Numbered from the stretch's first letter, positions 18,175 through 28,330 are shown. The stretch is 64,000 nucleotides of DNA from CAZGAQ01 sp964523405 (GCA_964523405.1 CAZGAQ010000007.1:98245-162244); one strand, 5' to 3'. The notes: generated from the letters alone by a model not told the origin. Numbers and translations: made by a program.

Positions 18175-20112
18175 TCAGGGGGGTTCGCTCGGCACCGTCC
18201 GCCGCGCGGCATCGTCCGCCGCCCGTACCAGCTTCTCCTTCACACCGGCCGGCAATTCTGCTTCCGCCAGCCGTTGTCGCAGCGCCGGCCCGCCCGCTGC
18301 AATCACCACGCCGAAATGCTCCCACCCCGGCCGGCCGCGCTCCAGCATCGCCAGGTCCCCCACATCCAATCCTGCCGGCCAGTTCCCGCTCCGCCCCACG
18401 CGCGCATCCAAGCTCGCCAGGGTCGTATATGCCAGCGCCCGCACCCACCGCTCCTGCTCCCGCGCCTCCCGCCAGAGCTCCAGTTGCGGCCGCGCCGACT
18501 CATCGCCCGCCACCGCCACGATCAACATCCCCGCCGTTAGCGCTGCTCCCTCCGGCCGTCGCTGCCCCGGCCGCAGCAGCCCCCGTACGCGCGGGGTACA
18601 CCCCAGTCGCGTCGCTCGCCAGCGCGTCAACACGCCATTCAGCGCGGGCCACCCCCGCGCCAACTCCCCGAGCAGTTCCTGCTCAATCTGCCGCTCCACC
18701 GTCACCGCCCGGTAGACCAGCTCTGGCGGCTCCGGATAGGGCTCCCGCAGGACCGGCGTTTCGCCCGGCCGTAGCCAGTGCTGCGCGGCCGCGATTTCCG
18801 CCGCCGTGACCTCGCGTGGATCGCGATCCGAGATATTCCCGAATCGCCGCCCCCGCAGCCGCGCCAGCGCCCACGTCAGCCGCTGCTGCTCGACCGCGCT
18901 CGCCAGCGGCAGCTGCTCGCCCAGCAGTGCTGCGATCCGCTCCAGCTCGCCGGTCGCCTGTGGCGCCCGCTCCTGGAGAACCAGCCCCGCCGCCGCGCGC
19001 GCCGACGCCGTTCCCCGCTGCGCCACCCGCGCGAGCAGTTCGCTCGGCCGACGCACCTCGTTCGGGTCAAACTGCAGCGACGCATCCCGCGGCCGCCCCA
19101 GCGCGAACAACTCGGCCCCCAGGGCGCTGCCCGTCTCCTGTCCCAGCCAGTCCCAACTGCCCCAGTACGCCTCGGCCAGGCGTTCGAAGACCGGGTTGGC
19201 TTCACTCGCGGCCAGCGCCTGCAAGCCCGTGCCGCACCGCGCCAACTCCTGTCGCGCCCGCGCCACGCACGTCTCCAGCGGCGCCCCGGCCGGAGCGGCC
19301 GTCACCTCGTGCAGGCGCGCCAGGAACAGCGCCCGGTCCAGCAGCTCGAGCCAGCGCGACACCAGTTCGTCGAGTACGTCTGCATCGCCGAGCAGCGCTC
19401 GTGCGCGCGACGCCGCGTCGCCTAGCGCCGAATCGGCCGCGCACTGCCGCAGCACGGCGAGCCATTGCGCCCCCGTCTCTCCGCGTGCCGGCCCACAGCG
19501 TGCCAACAGCTCGATCGCCGCCAGCCGATTCTCCACCGCCTGCCGTCCGCCCGCGCCGCGCGCCAGATCCGCCCGCAGCCCCGCTGCCACCGCCGGCGCC
19601 GCGCGCACCTCCGCCCCACGCAGCGCGACCAGCGCCGCGTTCAGCTCCACGGGCGTCGTGGCCGCGAAGAGCGGCGCCACCGCCTCTCCGCCCGGCCCCG
19701 ACCGCGCGCCCTTGGCGCTTTGCGGGGTCCCCGCGGGCACCGCGCGATGATGGATGGCATAGTACCGCAGCCCCGCGAAGGTCACGAGGCCGACCACCAC
19801 GGCGCCGAACGCCACGAGCCCCCACACACGCCCGGGCAGGTGGCGCAGCCGCTGTCCCAACGGCAGGCGTTGCCCCGTCCGCAGGTCTGTCCAGCACTGT
19901 CGGCACAAATCCGCGTGCCGCGCCACCTCCGCGTGGCACCGCGGACACGTCCGGCTCGCCGTAACGGCCTGTGCCGCAGCCTCCACCACCGCCCGCGGCA
20001 ACGGCAGGTTGAACATCCGGTCACACGTTGGGCACAGCATGCGCTGTCCGGCGCGCGTGTCGGGCGCGACGACGATATCCTTGCAGTGCGGGCAGCGGAC
20101 CTTCAGCGGCAT
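18175..20112 (-). CDS. Zinc-ribbon membrane protein with large helical domain
   Basis: This 645-residue protein opens with two zinc ribbons: C-P-H-C with C-P-T-C (residues about 7-34), then C-P-R-C with C-R-Q-C (residues about 55-75). One transmembrane helix follows (about residues 95-115), and then about 520 residues of Ala/Leu/Arg/Glu-rich helices resembling an unfamiliar helical repeat. The ribbons would be cytoplasmic and the helical part outside or in the periplasm. No enzyme motif was seen. The ATG at 20112 is preferred over 20118, because GGGAG touches 20118 directly but is well spaced for 20112. No function can be assigned; such ribbon-plus-helix proteins are frequent in this type of genome. 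Confidence 0.75.
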   Translation of the reverse strand: MPLKVRCPHCKDIVVAPDTRAGQRMLCPTCDRMFNLPLPRAVVEAAAQAVTASRTCPRCHAEVARHADLCRQCWTDLRTGQRLPLGQRLRHLPGRVWGLVAFGAVVVGLVTFAGLRYYAIHHRAVPAGTPQSAKGARSGPGGEAVAPLFAATTPVELNAALVALRGAEVRAAPAVAAGLRADLARGAGGRQAVENRLAAIELLARCGPARGETGAQWLAVLRQCAADSALGDAASRARALLGDADVLDELVSRWLELLDRALFLARLHEVTAAPAGAPLETCVARARQELARCGTGLQALAASEANPVFERLAEAYWGSWDWLGQETGSALGAELFALGRPRDASLQFDPNEVRRPSELLARVAQRGTASARAAAGLVLQERAPQATGELERIAALLGEQLPLASAVEQQRLTWALARLRGRRFGNISDRDPREVTAAEIAAAQHWLRPGETPVLREPYPEPPELVYRAVTVERQIEQELLGELARGWPALNGVLTRWRATRLGCTPRVRGLLRPGQRRPEGAALTAGMLIVAVAGDESARPQLELWREAREQERWVRALAYTTLASLDARVGRSGNWPAGLDVGDLAMLERGRPGWEHFGVVIAAGGPALRQRLAEAELPAGVKEKLVRAADDAARRTVPSEPP

Positions 20113-20269
20113 GCACATCTCCCGAGGCAACCCCGGGTCCGCACGAAGCCTCCCGTCCCCGTGCGCCACGCCCACGTTGTAGTTCCCGGCGCGCTCGGGG
20201 GCAAGCGCCGGCGACGCCCCGCCGTAGCGCCGCCGCCATGCGCCGCCGGCCTGCCGGCCGCGCCGCCGC

Positions 20270-22075
<1,806 letters not shown>

Positions 22076-22397
22076 TAGTCGCCGCCGGCAGCCCGCCGGC
22101 GCGCTCGCTAAGGGCTCCGCACCCCCGTCGGTGGCCCGATATCCCAAACGTAAACCGCGTATCCTACCGTAGATCGGTCGAAAAGCGACTCCAAGTTGCG
22201 GGAGGCCCGGGTGGGGTGGGCGCCCCGCTTGGATGGGGTGGGCGTCCCGCCCGGGTGGGGTGGGCGTCCCGCCCGCCGATCTCCGGCCTCGCCCCGCCCC
22301 CCGCGGCGCGGTATCCCTACCCCAAATCCGGTAGACCGACCCGGCCCCTCCGGCCACTACTGGGCTGATGGCCATCACCGTCACCGGAGGATCGACC
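22076..22397. other. Divergent intergenic region between aspS and the ECF sigma gene
   Basis: This 322-bp gap should carry both promoters. It holds the 22-bp tandem repeats described separately. Minus-strand TAGGAT near 22170 could be a -10 box for aspS, but no -35 box at proper spacing was found. No small gene was seen. Confidence 0.4.
22209..22274. repeat. Three tandem 22-bp G-rich repeats upstream of the ECF sigma gene
   Basis: Units lie at 22209-22230, 22231-22252 and 22253-22274. The last two differ at one base, and each has a GGTGGGGTGGGCG core followed by a C-rich end that can pair back on it. The block is in the gap between aspS and the ECF sigma gene. It could fold as hairpins or a G-rich structure on the plus strand. 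Confidence 0.7.
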
Positions 22398-22979
22398 TTG
22401 GCTGCTTCCGATGCCACCCTCGTCCGCGGAGCCCTGAACGGCGACCAAGCCGCGTTTGGTGAGCTGTATGACCGACGCGCCCGCCTCATCCGGGCCCTTT
22501 GCTACGACGAGACGCACGATGCCCAGACCGCCGCTGACCTGACGCAGGAAGCTTTTCTGCGGGCTTACCGCAGTCTCAGCCGCCTGCACGACCCCGACCG
22601 CTTCGGCGCCTGGCTCATCGGCATCGCCAAGCAGGTCTGCCGCGAATGGCGCCGCGGACGCCAGCGGGAGCAGCGCGGCCTGGCGGCCCTGACGGCCGAC
22701 CAGCGTGCGGCCGCCACCGGTCCACCGGCCGACCCCCCGGATCAGCGGCTCGTCGTCTTGCGGGACGAAATCGCCGGGCTCCTGGCCCACGACGACCCCG
22801 CGGTGAAGCCGCTGACCGAGCAGCAACGTCTGGCCCTGCACGCCTACTACCTGCAGGACCGCAGTGTCGAAGAGGCCCGGGCGATCCTGGGTCTGTCGCG
22901 ATCCGGATTCTTTCGCGCCCTGTCATCCGCATGTGAGCGGCTGCGGCGACTGGTGAATACGCGGGAGGTGCTGCGATGA
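22398..22979 (+). CDS. ECF-type RNA polymerase sigma factor
   Basis: This 193-residue protein has the two-domain ECF layout. Region 2 contains F-G-E-L-Y-D-R-R, D-L-T-Q-E-A-F-L-R-A-Y and F-G-A-W-L-I-G-I-A. Region 4 near the C-terminus has a helix-turn-helix around S-V-E-E-A-R-A-I-L-G-L-S-R-S-G-F. The start is taken as TTG at 22398 because GGAGG is 7 nt upstream; an ATG at 22368 is in frame but lacks a good site. The stop overlaps the next gene by 4 bp (ATGA), so the sigma factor and its presumed anti-sigma factor are translationally coupled. Confidence 0.92.
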   Translation: MAASDATLVRGALNGDQAAFGELYDRRARLIRALCYDETHDAQTAADLTQEAFLRAYRSLSRLHDPDRFGAWLIGIAKQVCREWRRGRQREQRGLAALTADQRAAATGPPADPPDQRLVVLRDEIAGLLAHDDPAVKPLTEQQRLALHAYYLQDRSVEEARAILGLSRSGFFRALSSACERLRRLVNTREVLR

Positions 22980-24364
22980 AGTGCCCCAACCCCGGCCAGT
23001 GGCATCTGGTGGCGAGTGAGGCCCTGACGGGCCCGGCGGCCGACGCCCTGCTCGACCACGCCCGCACGTGCCCAACCTGCCAGGCGCAGTTTGAAGCTGC
23101 CCGGCGGGAGCACGTCCAGCGCATCCGCATGTACGAATCGCTCGACCGCGAACATGACCGGCTCCGCGAACAACTGCTGGCGGCCTTACCCGCCGGACAA
23201 CCCCGGTGCTCCGGCATCGACCGGTTCGTCCGCGGCGCAGCCCGCCTGGGAGACTTTGTCATGCGTCTGAACCAGACTACCGGCCGCCGCGCGGCCGCCC
23301 TGCTCGTCCCCCTGGCCGCCGCCGCCGCGGTGGCGTTCTTCCTGCTGGCGCCCGGCACGCAGAAGTCCGCCTTCGCGGCCGCCCTGGAGCACCTGAAGCG
23401 GATTCACAGCCTGACGTGCCGCGTGAGCACACCCGAGGGCTTCGAAATCCAGGGCGTGAAACTGAACATGGAAGGCACGCTCGAGTTTTCGGACGAATAC
23501 GGCAGTCACTCCGAGATGAAGATGAACGGCGCCGTCATCACGCAGCACTACGCCCCCGTGCAGGGGCCGATGGTCCTCGTGCAGCCCGTAACGAGCACGT
23601 GGATGGAAGTCGACACCAGTCAGATCGCGTCCCTGGAGCTCACCGAGCAGAGCCCCGACGCGTTCCTCCGCGGGCTGCGCGCCCTCACCGCCGACACGGC
23701 CCCCGAGATTGGGCGCGAAACCGTCGCTACCGGCCCGGTGATCGGCTACCGCATCCCGCCGCAGAAGCTGGGCCTGCTGCCGTCGAAGGCCAACACGCAG
23801 GCGACGGACGCCCAGCTCTGGGTCGATGCCACGACGAAGCTGCCGGTGCGTTTCGTGCTCACGTTGCCCGTCGGACCGAGCGGCGAGGTCCTCAAAATGG
23901 CGTACGACGACTTCCGGTGGGACACGCCGGTCGACCCGAAAGCGTTCAAGCCCAACATCCCCGCGGACTACACCAAGGTGGATGCGCGCCTCACCCGTCC
24001 CAACGAGGAGGCCTTGCTCCACGCCCTCGACCGCATTCAGTACTTCACCGGCGGTACGTATCCGAGCGAGCTCGGCCCCGCGTCCGTCCTCGGGCGCTTT
24101 TTTACGACGATGGTCGCCCCCGAGCGCAAGCCGGAGTTCGAGCAGCTCGGCCGGGCCGGCATGGTGCAGTTCGGGCTGGAGGTCGGCGCCGGCACGATGT
24201 ACTTCATGCAGCTCGTCCGCGACGGCCGCGAGCCGGAGTTCTTCGGCGGGACGGTCACACACGCCGACGCCGACAAGGTGCTGGTGCGCTGGAAGCTCGA
24301 AAGCGGGCAGGTGCGCGTGATTTACGGCGATCTGCGGGCGGAGACGCTACCGGCCGAGAAGTAG
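22976..24364 (+). CDS. Membrane anti-sigma factor with LolA/RseB-like sensor domain
   Basis: This 462-residue protein starts with a zinc-binding anti-sigma motif (D-H-A-R-T-C-P-T-C, residues about 29-37, with an earlier Cys at 3). A basic linker and a single transmembrane helix (about 105-125) follow. The remaining 330 residues have a LolA/RseB-like lipoprotein-binding beta-sheet character: L-K-R-I-H-S-L-T-C-R-V, then E-G-F-E-I-Q-G-V-K-L-N-M-E-G-T-L-E-F, then W-V-D-A-T-T-K-L-P-V-R-F. The expected topology is a cytoplasmic zinc domain holding the sigma factor and a periplasmic domain that senses lipoprotein, fatty acyl or LPS changes. It therefore joins the roles of RseA and RseB in one chain. 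The binding role is inferred from fold resemblance only. Confidence 0.78.
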   Translation: MKCPNPGQWHLVASEALTGPAADALLDHARTCPTCQAQFEAARREHVQRIRMYESLDREHDRLREQLLAALPAGQPRCSGIDRFVRGAARLGDFVMRLNQTTGRRAAALLVPLAAAAAVAFFLLAPGTQKSAFAAALEHLKRIHSLTCRVSTPEGFEIQGVKLNMEGTLEFSDEYGSHSEMKMNGAVITQHYAPVQGPMVLVQPVTSTWMEVDTSQIASLELTEQSPDAFLRGLRALTADTAPEIGRETVATGPVIGYRIPPQKLGLLPSKANTQATDAQLWVDATTKLPVRFVLTLPVGPSGEVLKMAYDDFRWDTPVDPKAFKPNIPADYTKVDARLTRPNEEALLHALDRIQYFTGGTYPSELGPASVLGRFFTTMVAPERKPEFEQLGRAGMVQFGLEVGAGTMYFMQLVRDGREPEFFGGTVTHADADKVLVRWKLESGQVRVIYGDLRAETLPAEK

Positions 24365-24374
24365 CCGCCCGTAG

Positions 24375-24396
24375 CGTCAGGCCTCCGTGCCTGACG
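24375..24396. repeat. Perfect 8-bp inverted repeat
   Basis: CGTCAGGC and GCCTGACG are separated by six bases, 10 bp after the anti-sigma stop. There is no T-run. It may be a structural 3' end or one copy of a dispersed palindrome, since a similar gtagcgtc...cctgacg sequence recurs near 28196-28240. Confidence 0.6.
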
Positions 24397-24581
24397 TGCA
24401 GCCGAACGCCCCATATCTCGACGACCGATCTCCTGGCAAGGTGCGTACGCACCCCAAAGCGACGCGGGCGACCCGGACTACTCCGGCGTCGCCCGCGGCG
24501 ACTTTTCGGATTGTCTCCCGCCCCCACGATTCCGGGCATTCCACGTGGGTCACGGTGGGCCGACGCGACTTCTTCACACGG

Positions 24582-26312
24582 CTACGGTATCGGCGTCCCG
24601 TAGTTCTGGATCTGCGTCTGCATCTCCGGGCTCAATTGCTTGACCAGTTCGGCATTGTACGACGCCGTCGGCAGCAGCGGCAGAGCGTTCTGGAAGAGCT
24701 GCTGCGCCGCGACCGCAAAGGAGCGCGACAGCGCCGCAAGCGATCCGCTCCGCACAGCCGGGTCGACGTCGGTCACAAAAACCGAGATCGTCTTGTCGCT
24801 ATTGCGAACAATCTCCAACGTGCGGAACTGCTGCGGAAAGTCCCGCAGGGAGGAGGTCTCGACCTCCCAGAAGCCGAGTTCCGGGTGGTCGTTGGGATCG
24901 GACACGTTGTACGGCAGGGCAGTCACCTGGTTGACGTGCCGATGCCCCGCGATCCACAGGATGAGATTCGAGTAGCTGTGCAGCTTGGCCAGCAACTGCG
25001 CCTCCGACACGGGGGCGTCGGGGTTCCAGGCCATCATGGAAGGATACACCTCGACGCTGATCGGGACGTGCGCGGCGATGATCATGAGTTGGCCGCTCGC
25101 CTGACCGCTGTCCAGTTCACTCACCAGCCAGTCGTAGCGCTCCTGGTCCAGCGAGCCGTGCCCGTAGCCGAGCGACGCGGGGTTGTTGCGATCGTCCTCC
25201 CGCTGCGTGTCGTCGAGCACGATCACCTTGATGGGAATGTCGGACCGCGGGACGAAGCTGTAGCAGGCGAAGCCGTTGTTGTCGACGTCGGCCTGACTGA
25301 AACCGTGCCCCACCGGGCTGGAGGTCGTCGTGAAAAACTCGCGCATCCACTCCGCCCGCGCGAGCGAACGCCGGTTCGCGTCGGCCGCGGGAATCGTCGG
25401 CGCCCCGTCCGGGTAACTCGCCACCGAGCCCGTGCCGATCACGTCCCCGTACACCGTCCGGCCGTCCAGGGCCCCCATGTACAGGCCGCGGCTATCCGCT
25501 CCGGCCGGGTCGACAAACGGGTTGCCGAGGTTGAGGATCGTCGTGCCGACGAAGGTATTGCGGAGGTAGTCATTGACCGGCAGGAAGCCGGTGAAGAAAT
25601 GGTCGTGGTTGCCGAGCGTCTGGTACCAGGGGATGTTCTTGTCCAGCCCGACCGCGATGAACTCGTCCTGGTAGTCGTTGTTGCTGCCCGGGATCGGATC
25701 GTCCTTGGCGCCGGAGTCAGGGTTGATCAGGCCGCCGTCGAGCACGTCGATGTACCAGCGGGTCTCGTTGTACTGCGTGCTGTTGCACGTGTCGCCCAGC
25801 GAGATGCCGAAGTCAAACGGGTTCTTCTTGTGCAGGGCGTTGATCGTCTGGACGGCCGCGTCGAGCACCTGGGTCGTGTACATCATCACCGGCGAGTAGG
25901 CCGAGGACGAGCCGCCTTTGTACCCCAGCAGAATCGCCTGGGCGGGGCTCTCCTCGTCAGTGATGTGAATGTCGGTCATGGTCAAGAAGGTCAGGAGCTT
26001 GGCCGCATTCGACGCGGATTCGGCGCTGTAGCCCGGCGGCATCAGGTCGAGCCGCTTGCCGGCGTCCAGACCGGAGCCGTACTGCCAGGTCCCGTAGCCG
26101 TTCTGCGCGTACTGGGAGATCTGGTAAGGAAACACCGTGTTCACGCCCCACGGGGCCAGGTCCGGCACGATGGTTTTCTGACGCGTCGTGTAGACCTCGG
26201 CGGCGATCGGACTGTCCTCTGGGATGAGGAGGCCACAGCCGGACACCGCGAGAACCAGAATCCCCGCCAGCAGGGCGGCAAGGGTCGACGTGGCTCGATA
26301 CGAAGTCTGCAT
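24582..26312 (-). CDS. Lipoprotein metallophosphoesterase
   Basis: This 576-residue protein has a lipobox (A-V-S-G-C, Cys26) after a short hydrophobic segment, so it is lipid-anchored in the envelope. The catalytic core has the calcineurin-like metal-binding blocks: T-M-T-D-I-H-I-T (about residue 110), S-L-G-D-T (about 170), L-G-N-H-D-H (about 240), and later A-A-H-V-P-I-S and A-G-H-R-H-V-N. The spacing resembles the large bacterial metallophosphoesterase families of the TIGR03767/TIGR03768 kind, but the substrate is unknown. The ATG at 26312 has ACAGGAG upstream. Large inserts between the metal blocks suggest a specialised substrate pocket. Confidence 0.85.
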   Translation of the reverse strand: MQTSYRATSTLAALLAGILVLAVSGCGLLIPEDSPIAAEVYTTRQKTIVPDLAPWGVNTVFPYQISQYAQNGYGTWQYGSGLDAGKRLDLMPPGYSAESASNAAKLLTFLTMTDIHITDEESPAQAILLGYKGGSSSAYSPVMMYTTQVLDAAVQTINALHKKNPFDFGISLGDTCNSTQYNETRWYIDVLDGGLINPDSGAKDDPIPGSNNDYQDEFIAVGLDKNIPWYQTLGNHDHFFTGFLPVNDYLRNTFVGTTILNLGNPFVDPAGADSRGLYMGALDGRTVYGDVIGTGSVASYPDGAPTIPAADANRRSLARAEWMREFFTTTSSPVGHGFSQADVDNNGFACYSFVPRSDIPIKVIVLDDTQREDDRNNPASLGYGHGSLDQERYDWLVSELDSGQASGQLMIIAAHVPISVEVYPSMMAWNPDAPVSEAQLLAKLHSYSNLILWIAGHRHVNQVTALPYNVSDPNDHPELGFWEVETSSLRDFPQQFRTLEIVRNSDKTISVFVTDVDPAVRSGSLAALSRSFAVAAQQLFQNALPLLPTASYNAELVKQLSPEMQTQIQNYGTPIP

Positions 26313-26779
26313 CGCGGGTCTCCTGTGTTTGTGAATCGGGAACCGGCCTGTCCCAGATTAGGCGGCCCGGCTCCGTCACCGGGCATCCTGCGGACACTGT
26401 GCCGGCCTTGCTCGCGTTGTACCTACCAGCCTATCGGGCGGTGACGCCGCGGCCGGGACGTGCAGGGCGCTTTTCCAGGGGCGGCCGGCTCGTTACGGCG
26501 CGCGAGCCGCGCTGGCCGCCCGCGTGCCGGGCGCGCACGTTTCGCGCGGGGATGTGGTGGCCGCGGTCAATTGGCGCGACTTGGCCGGTCGCCCTGACGG
26601 CTCCGATGCAACGGGTGCCATTCGCGGTCGGCAGAGGCGTGCGAGGCGGATGGTGCATAACTTGCGCGGAACGGTCACGTTGGCCCAACGGTCGTAGCCT
26701 GGAGTGCCCCACACGATCGTCTGCCGCGCCGCAGGGCCGGGTGAGAAGAAGGTCCCCGACCGATGCCGCACTTGCCGCC
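26313..26779. other. Intergenic region of 467 bp with no gene seen
   Basis: The region lies upstream of the metallophosphoesterase gene and downstream of lpxB. Open frames here are GC-rich shadows without start sites or family likeness. No clear hairpin or promoter pair was found. Confidence 0.4.
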
Positions 26780-28156
26780 TTACGCCCGCACCAGCAACTC
26801 CCCAATCATTGCACACACCCGTGCGCTGGCCGTCGACGCCTCCAGCGGACGCACGATCTCGTCGATCTGCCTGATCATGACGCGCCGCCACGTCTCGTCC
26901 GTCAGCAGTTGCCCCGCCACCGCCGCAATCGGCGCCGTGTCGCGGATGAACGGCATGAACTCCGGCACCACCCGCGCCCCCGCCAGGATGTTCACCAGCG
27001 ACAGATGCGCCGCCTTGATCACCAGCCGGCCGAGCAGCCGGTACGGCCAGTACAGCAGCCGCCCCGCGTCGTACATCACGACCATCGGCTTGCGATAGTG
27101 GGCTACGTGCAGGGCGGCGGTGCCGGAGGCCACAAGTACGAGGTCTGCACAGGTCAGCAAGCTCGCGTTGTCCGCGACGACGACGTCAACCGCGACATCG
27201 ATGACACCCTCATCCGCCAGACTACTCCCCGCGACGTCACCATCCCCCACTCCTTGTGGGGGACCGACCTCCGGTCGGTCTCCCGGAAGACGAACTCCCG
27301 GCGGGGACGCACCGGCACTCGCGGCTGCCATCAGCTCCCGCCCCACTATCTCACGAATCAGCCCGCGCTTCTCCTCCGCCACGCACGAGATCACCGCGTG
27401 CACGTCCCGCCCCGCCGCCCGCATCCGCCGCACGACGTCGAGCTGCATCGGCAGCATCGTCTCGATCACGTGCCGCCGCGACCCGGGCAGCAGCGCCACG
27501 ATCGGCTTGCCCCCCGCCCGCTGCCGCAGGAACTCCATCGTCCCCGCCCGCGCCTCTTCCCGCCGCAGCGCCTCAAACAGCGGATGCCCCACGTACTCCG
27601 CTCGAAACCCGCGTGACCGAGCCCCGCCCTCAATCCCAGAATCCCTCAATCCCTGAATCCCTGCTACCTCGATCCCTCGATCCCTCGATCCCTTGATCCC
27701 TCTGAAGTAGTCCTGCTCAAACGGCAGAATGCACGCCAGCCGATCAATGTCCCGCACGATCTGCCGGTTGCGGTACGCCCGCGACGCCCACGTCTGCGGC
27801 GCGATGTAGTACAAGACCGGAATCCCCGCCGCCTTCGCCCGCCGTGCCAGCTTCAGGTGCAGTTCCGGCGAATCCAGCAGCACGACCACGTCCGGCCGCT
27901 GCCGCCGCCACGCCGCCTCGACCGCAGCGATCGCTCGCCGCGCCTTGTTGATCAGTCCGAGCACGCCGCTGAGCATCGCGGCGTGGGCCGCAAAGTCGTA
28001 GACCGTCTCCACCCCGAGCTCGCGCAGCCGCGGACCGGTCAGCCCGTAGAACTGCCAGTCGTGCCCGGCCGCGCGCACCGCCCGCACCAGCGACGCGGCG
28101 TGCACGTCGGCCGATTCCTCGCAGACGGAGATGAAGATGCGTACCGGCTGGCTCAT
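26780..28156 (-). CDS. lpxB: Lipid-A-disaccharide synthase with two in-frame repeat insertions
   Basis: LpxB joins UDP-2,3-diacylglucosamine and lipid X at the inner membrane during lipid A synthesis. Family sequences are seen at the N-terminus (V-C-E-E-S-A-D-V-H), in L-L-D-S-P-E-L-H-L-K-L-A, Y-Y-I-A-P-Q-T-W-A-S, L-P-F-E-Q-D-Y-F, Y-V-G-H-P-L-F, A-L-L-P-G-S-R-R-H-V and V-A-S-G-T-A-A-L-H. At 458 residues it is about 70 longer than usual. The excess is two low-complexity stretches: residues about 153-183 (G-I-K-G-S-R-D-R-G-I-E and similar) and about 279-318 (Pro/Gly/Asp-rich). Both are encoded by DNA repeats and both keep the frame. The gene lacks neighbours from the lipid A pathway. Loss of function by the inserts is possible but the catalytic blocks look intact. 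Confidence 0.88.
   Translation of the reverse strand: MSQPVRIFISVCEESADVHAASLVRAVRAAGHDWQFYGLTGPRLRELGVETVYDFAAHAAMLSGVLGLINKARRAIAAVEAAWRRQRPDVVVLLDSPELHLKLARRAKAAGIPVLYYIAPQTWASRAYRNRQIVRDIDRLACILPFEQDYFRGIKGSRDRGIEVAGIQGLRDSGIEGGARSRGFRAEYVGHPLFEALRREEARAGTMEFLRQRAGGKPIVALLPGSRRHVIETMLPMQLDVVRRMRAAGRDVHAVISCVAEEKRGLIREIVGRELMAAASAGASPPGVRLPGDRPEVGPPQGVGDGDVAGSSLADEGVIDVAVDVVVADNASLLTCADLVLVASGTAALHVAHYRKPMVVMYDAGRLLYWPYRLLGRLVIKAAHLSLVNILAGARVVPEFMPFIRDTAPIAAVAGQLLTDETWRRVMIRQIDEIVRPLEASTASARVCAMIGELLVRA
27202..27322. repeat. Palindromic insertion within lpxB
   Basis: Inside the coding sequence, CCCCCAC/GTGGGGG (27244-27262, 5-nt loop) is followed directly by GACCGACC/GGTCGGTC (27262-27280, 3-nt loop). 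The encoded residues, about 279-318, are Pro/Gly/Asp-rich and have no counterpart in ordinary LpxB. The insertion keeps the frame. Confidence 0.7.
27608..27700. repeat. Tandem octamer insertion within lpxB
   Basis: The plus strand carries about four copies of an 8-base unit near TCGATCCC (27668-27702) and related AATCCCTC/GAATCCCT units at 27630-27662. It encodes residues about 153-183 of LpxB as a repeating G-I-K-G-S-R-D-R-G-I-E pattern. Because 8 is not a multiple of 3, the protein repeat has a period of 8 residues over 24 bases. Confidence 0.75.
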
Positions 28157-28172
28157 GCTCGCTCTTGTGTGG

Positions 28173-28191
28173 CACCGGCAGCTTGCCGGTG
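28173..28191. repeat. Short-loop palindrome upstream of lpxB
   Basis: CACCGGCA and TGCCGGTG are perfect arms with a 3-base loop, 17 bp upstream of the lpxB start. In minus-strand mRNA it would form a stable hairpin near the ribosome-binding site. Confidence 0.65.
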
Positions 28192-28243
28192 TCGTCGTAG
28201 CGTCGGGCCGCAGTCTACCCGCCGCGGCGGGGGCCTGACGTAG

Positions 28244-28330
28244 GGTCCGCTGTGCGGACCACCGTGTGCCACTGCTCAGTGAGCAGTGCGCTCAGCGGCG
28301 AAAGCCACTGCTGACACAGCAGTGGCACAC
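28244..28330. repeat. Cluster of nested 3-nt-loop palindromes
   Basis: GGTCCGC/GCGGACC (28244-28260), CACTGCTC/GAGCAGTG (28270-28288) and CCACTGCTG/CAGCAGTGG (28305-28325) are all perfect with 3-base loops. The last two are also enclosed by a 13-base perfect outer pair (28264-28276 with 28318-28330). The cluster is downstream of livF and upstream of lpxB on the minus strand. It could end the liv transcript. Confidence 0.7.

Noticed and set aside
22209..22274. Possible iteron origin
   Set aside because: No dnaA, repA or dnaN gene is near, and the repeat is only three GC-rich units.
24387..26444. Long plus-strand frame opposite the metallophosphoesterase
   Set aside because: No domain was seen and the true gene on the other strand has complete metal-binding blocks.
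26399..27616. Plus-strand frame across the lpxB 3' region
   Set aside because: It runs through conserved LpxB blocks in reverse and has no start signal.
27630..27702. Possible CRISPR-like repeat
   Set aside because: The 8-base unit has no spacers and lies inside lpxB; no cas genes are near.
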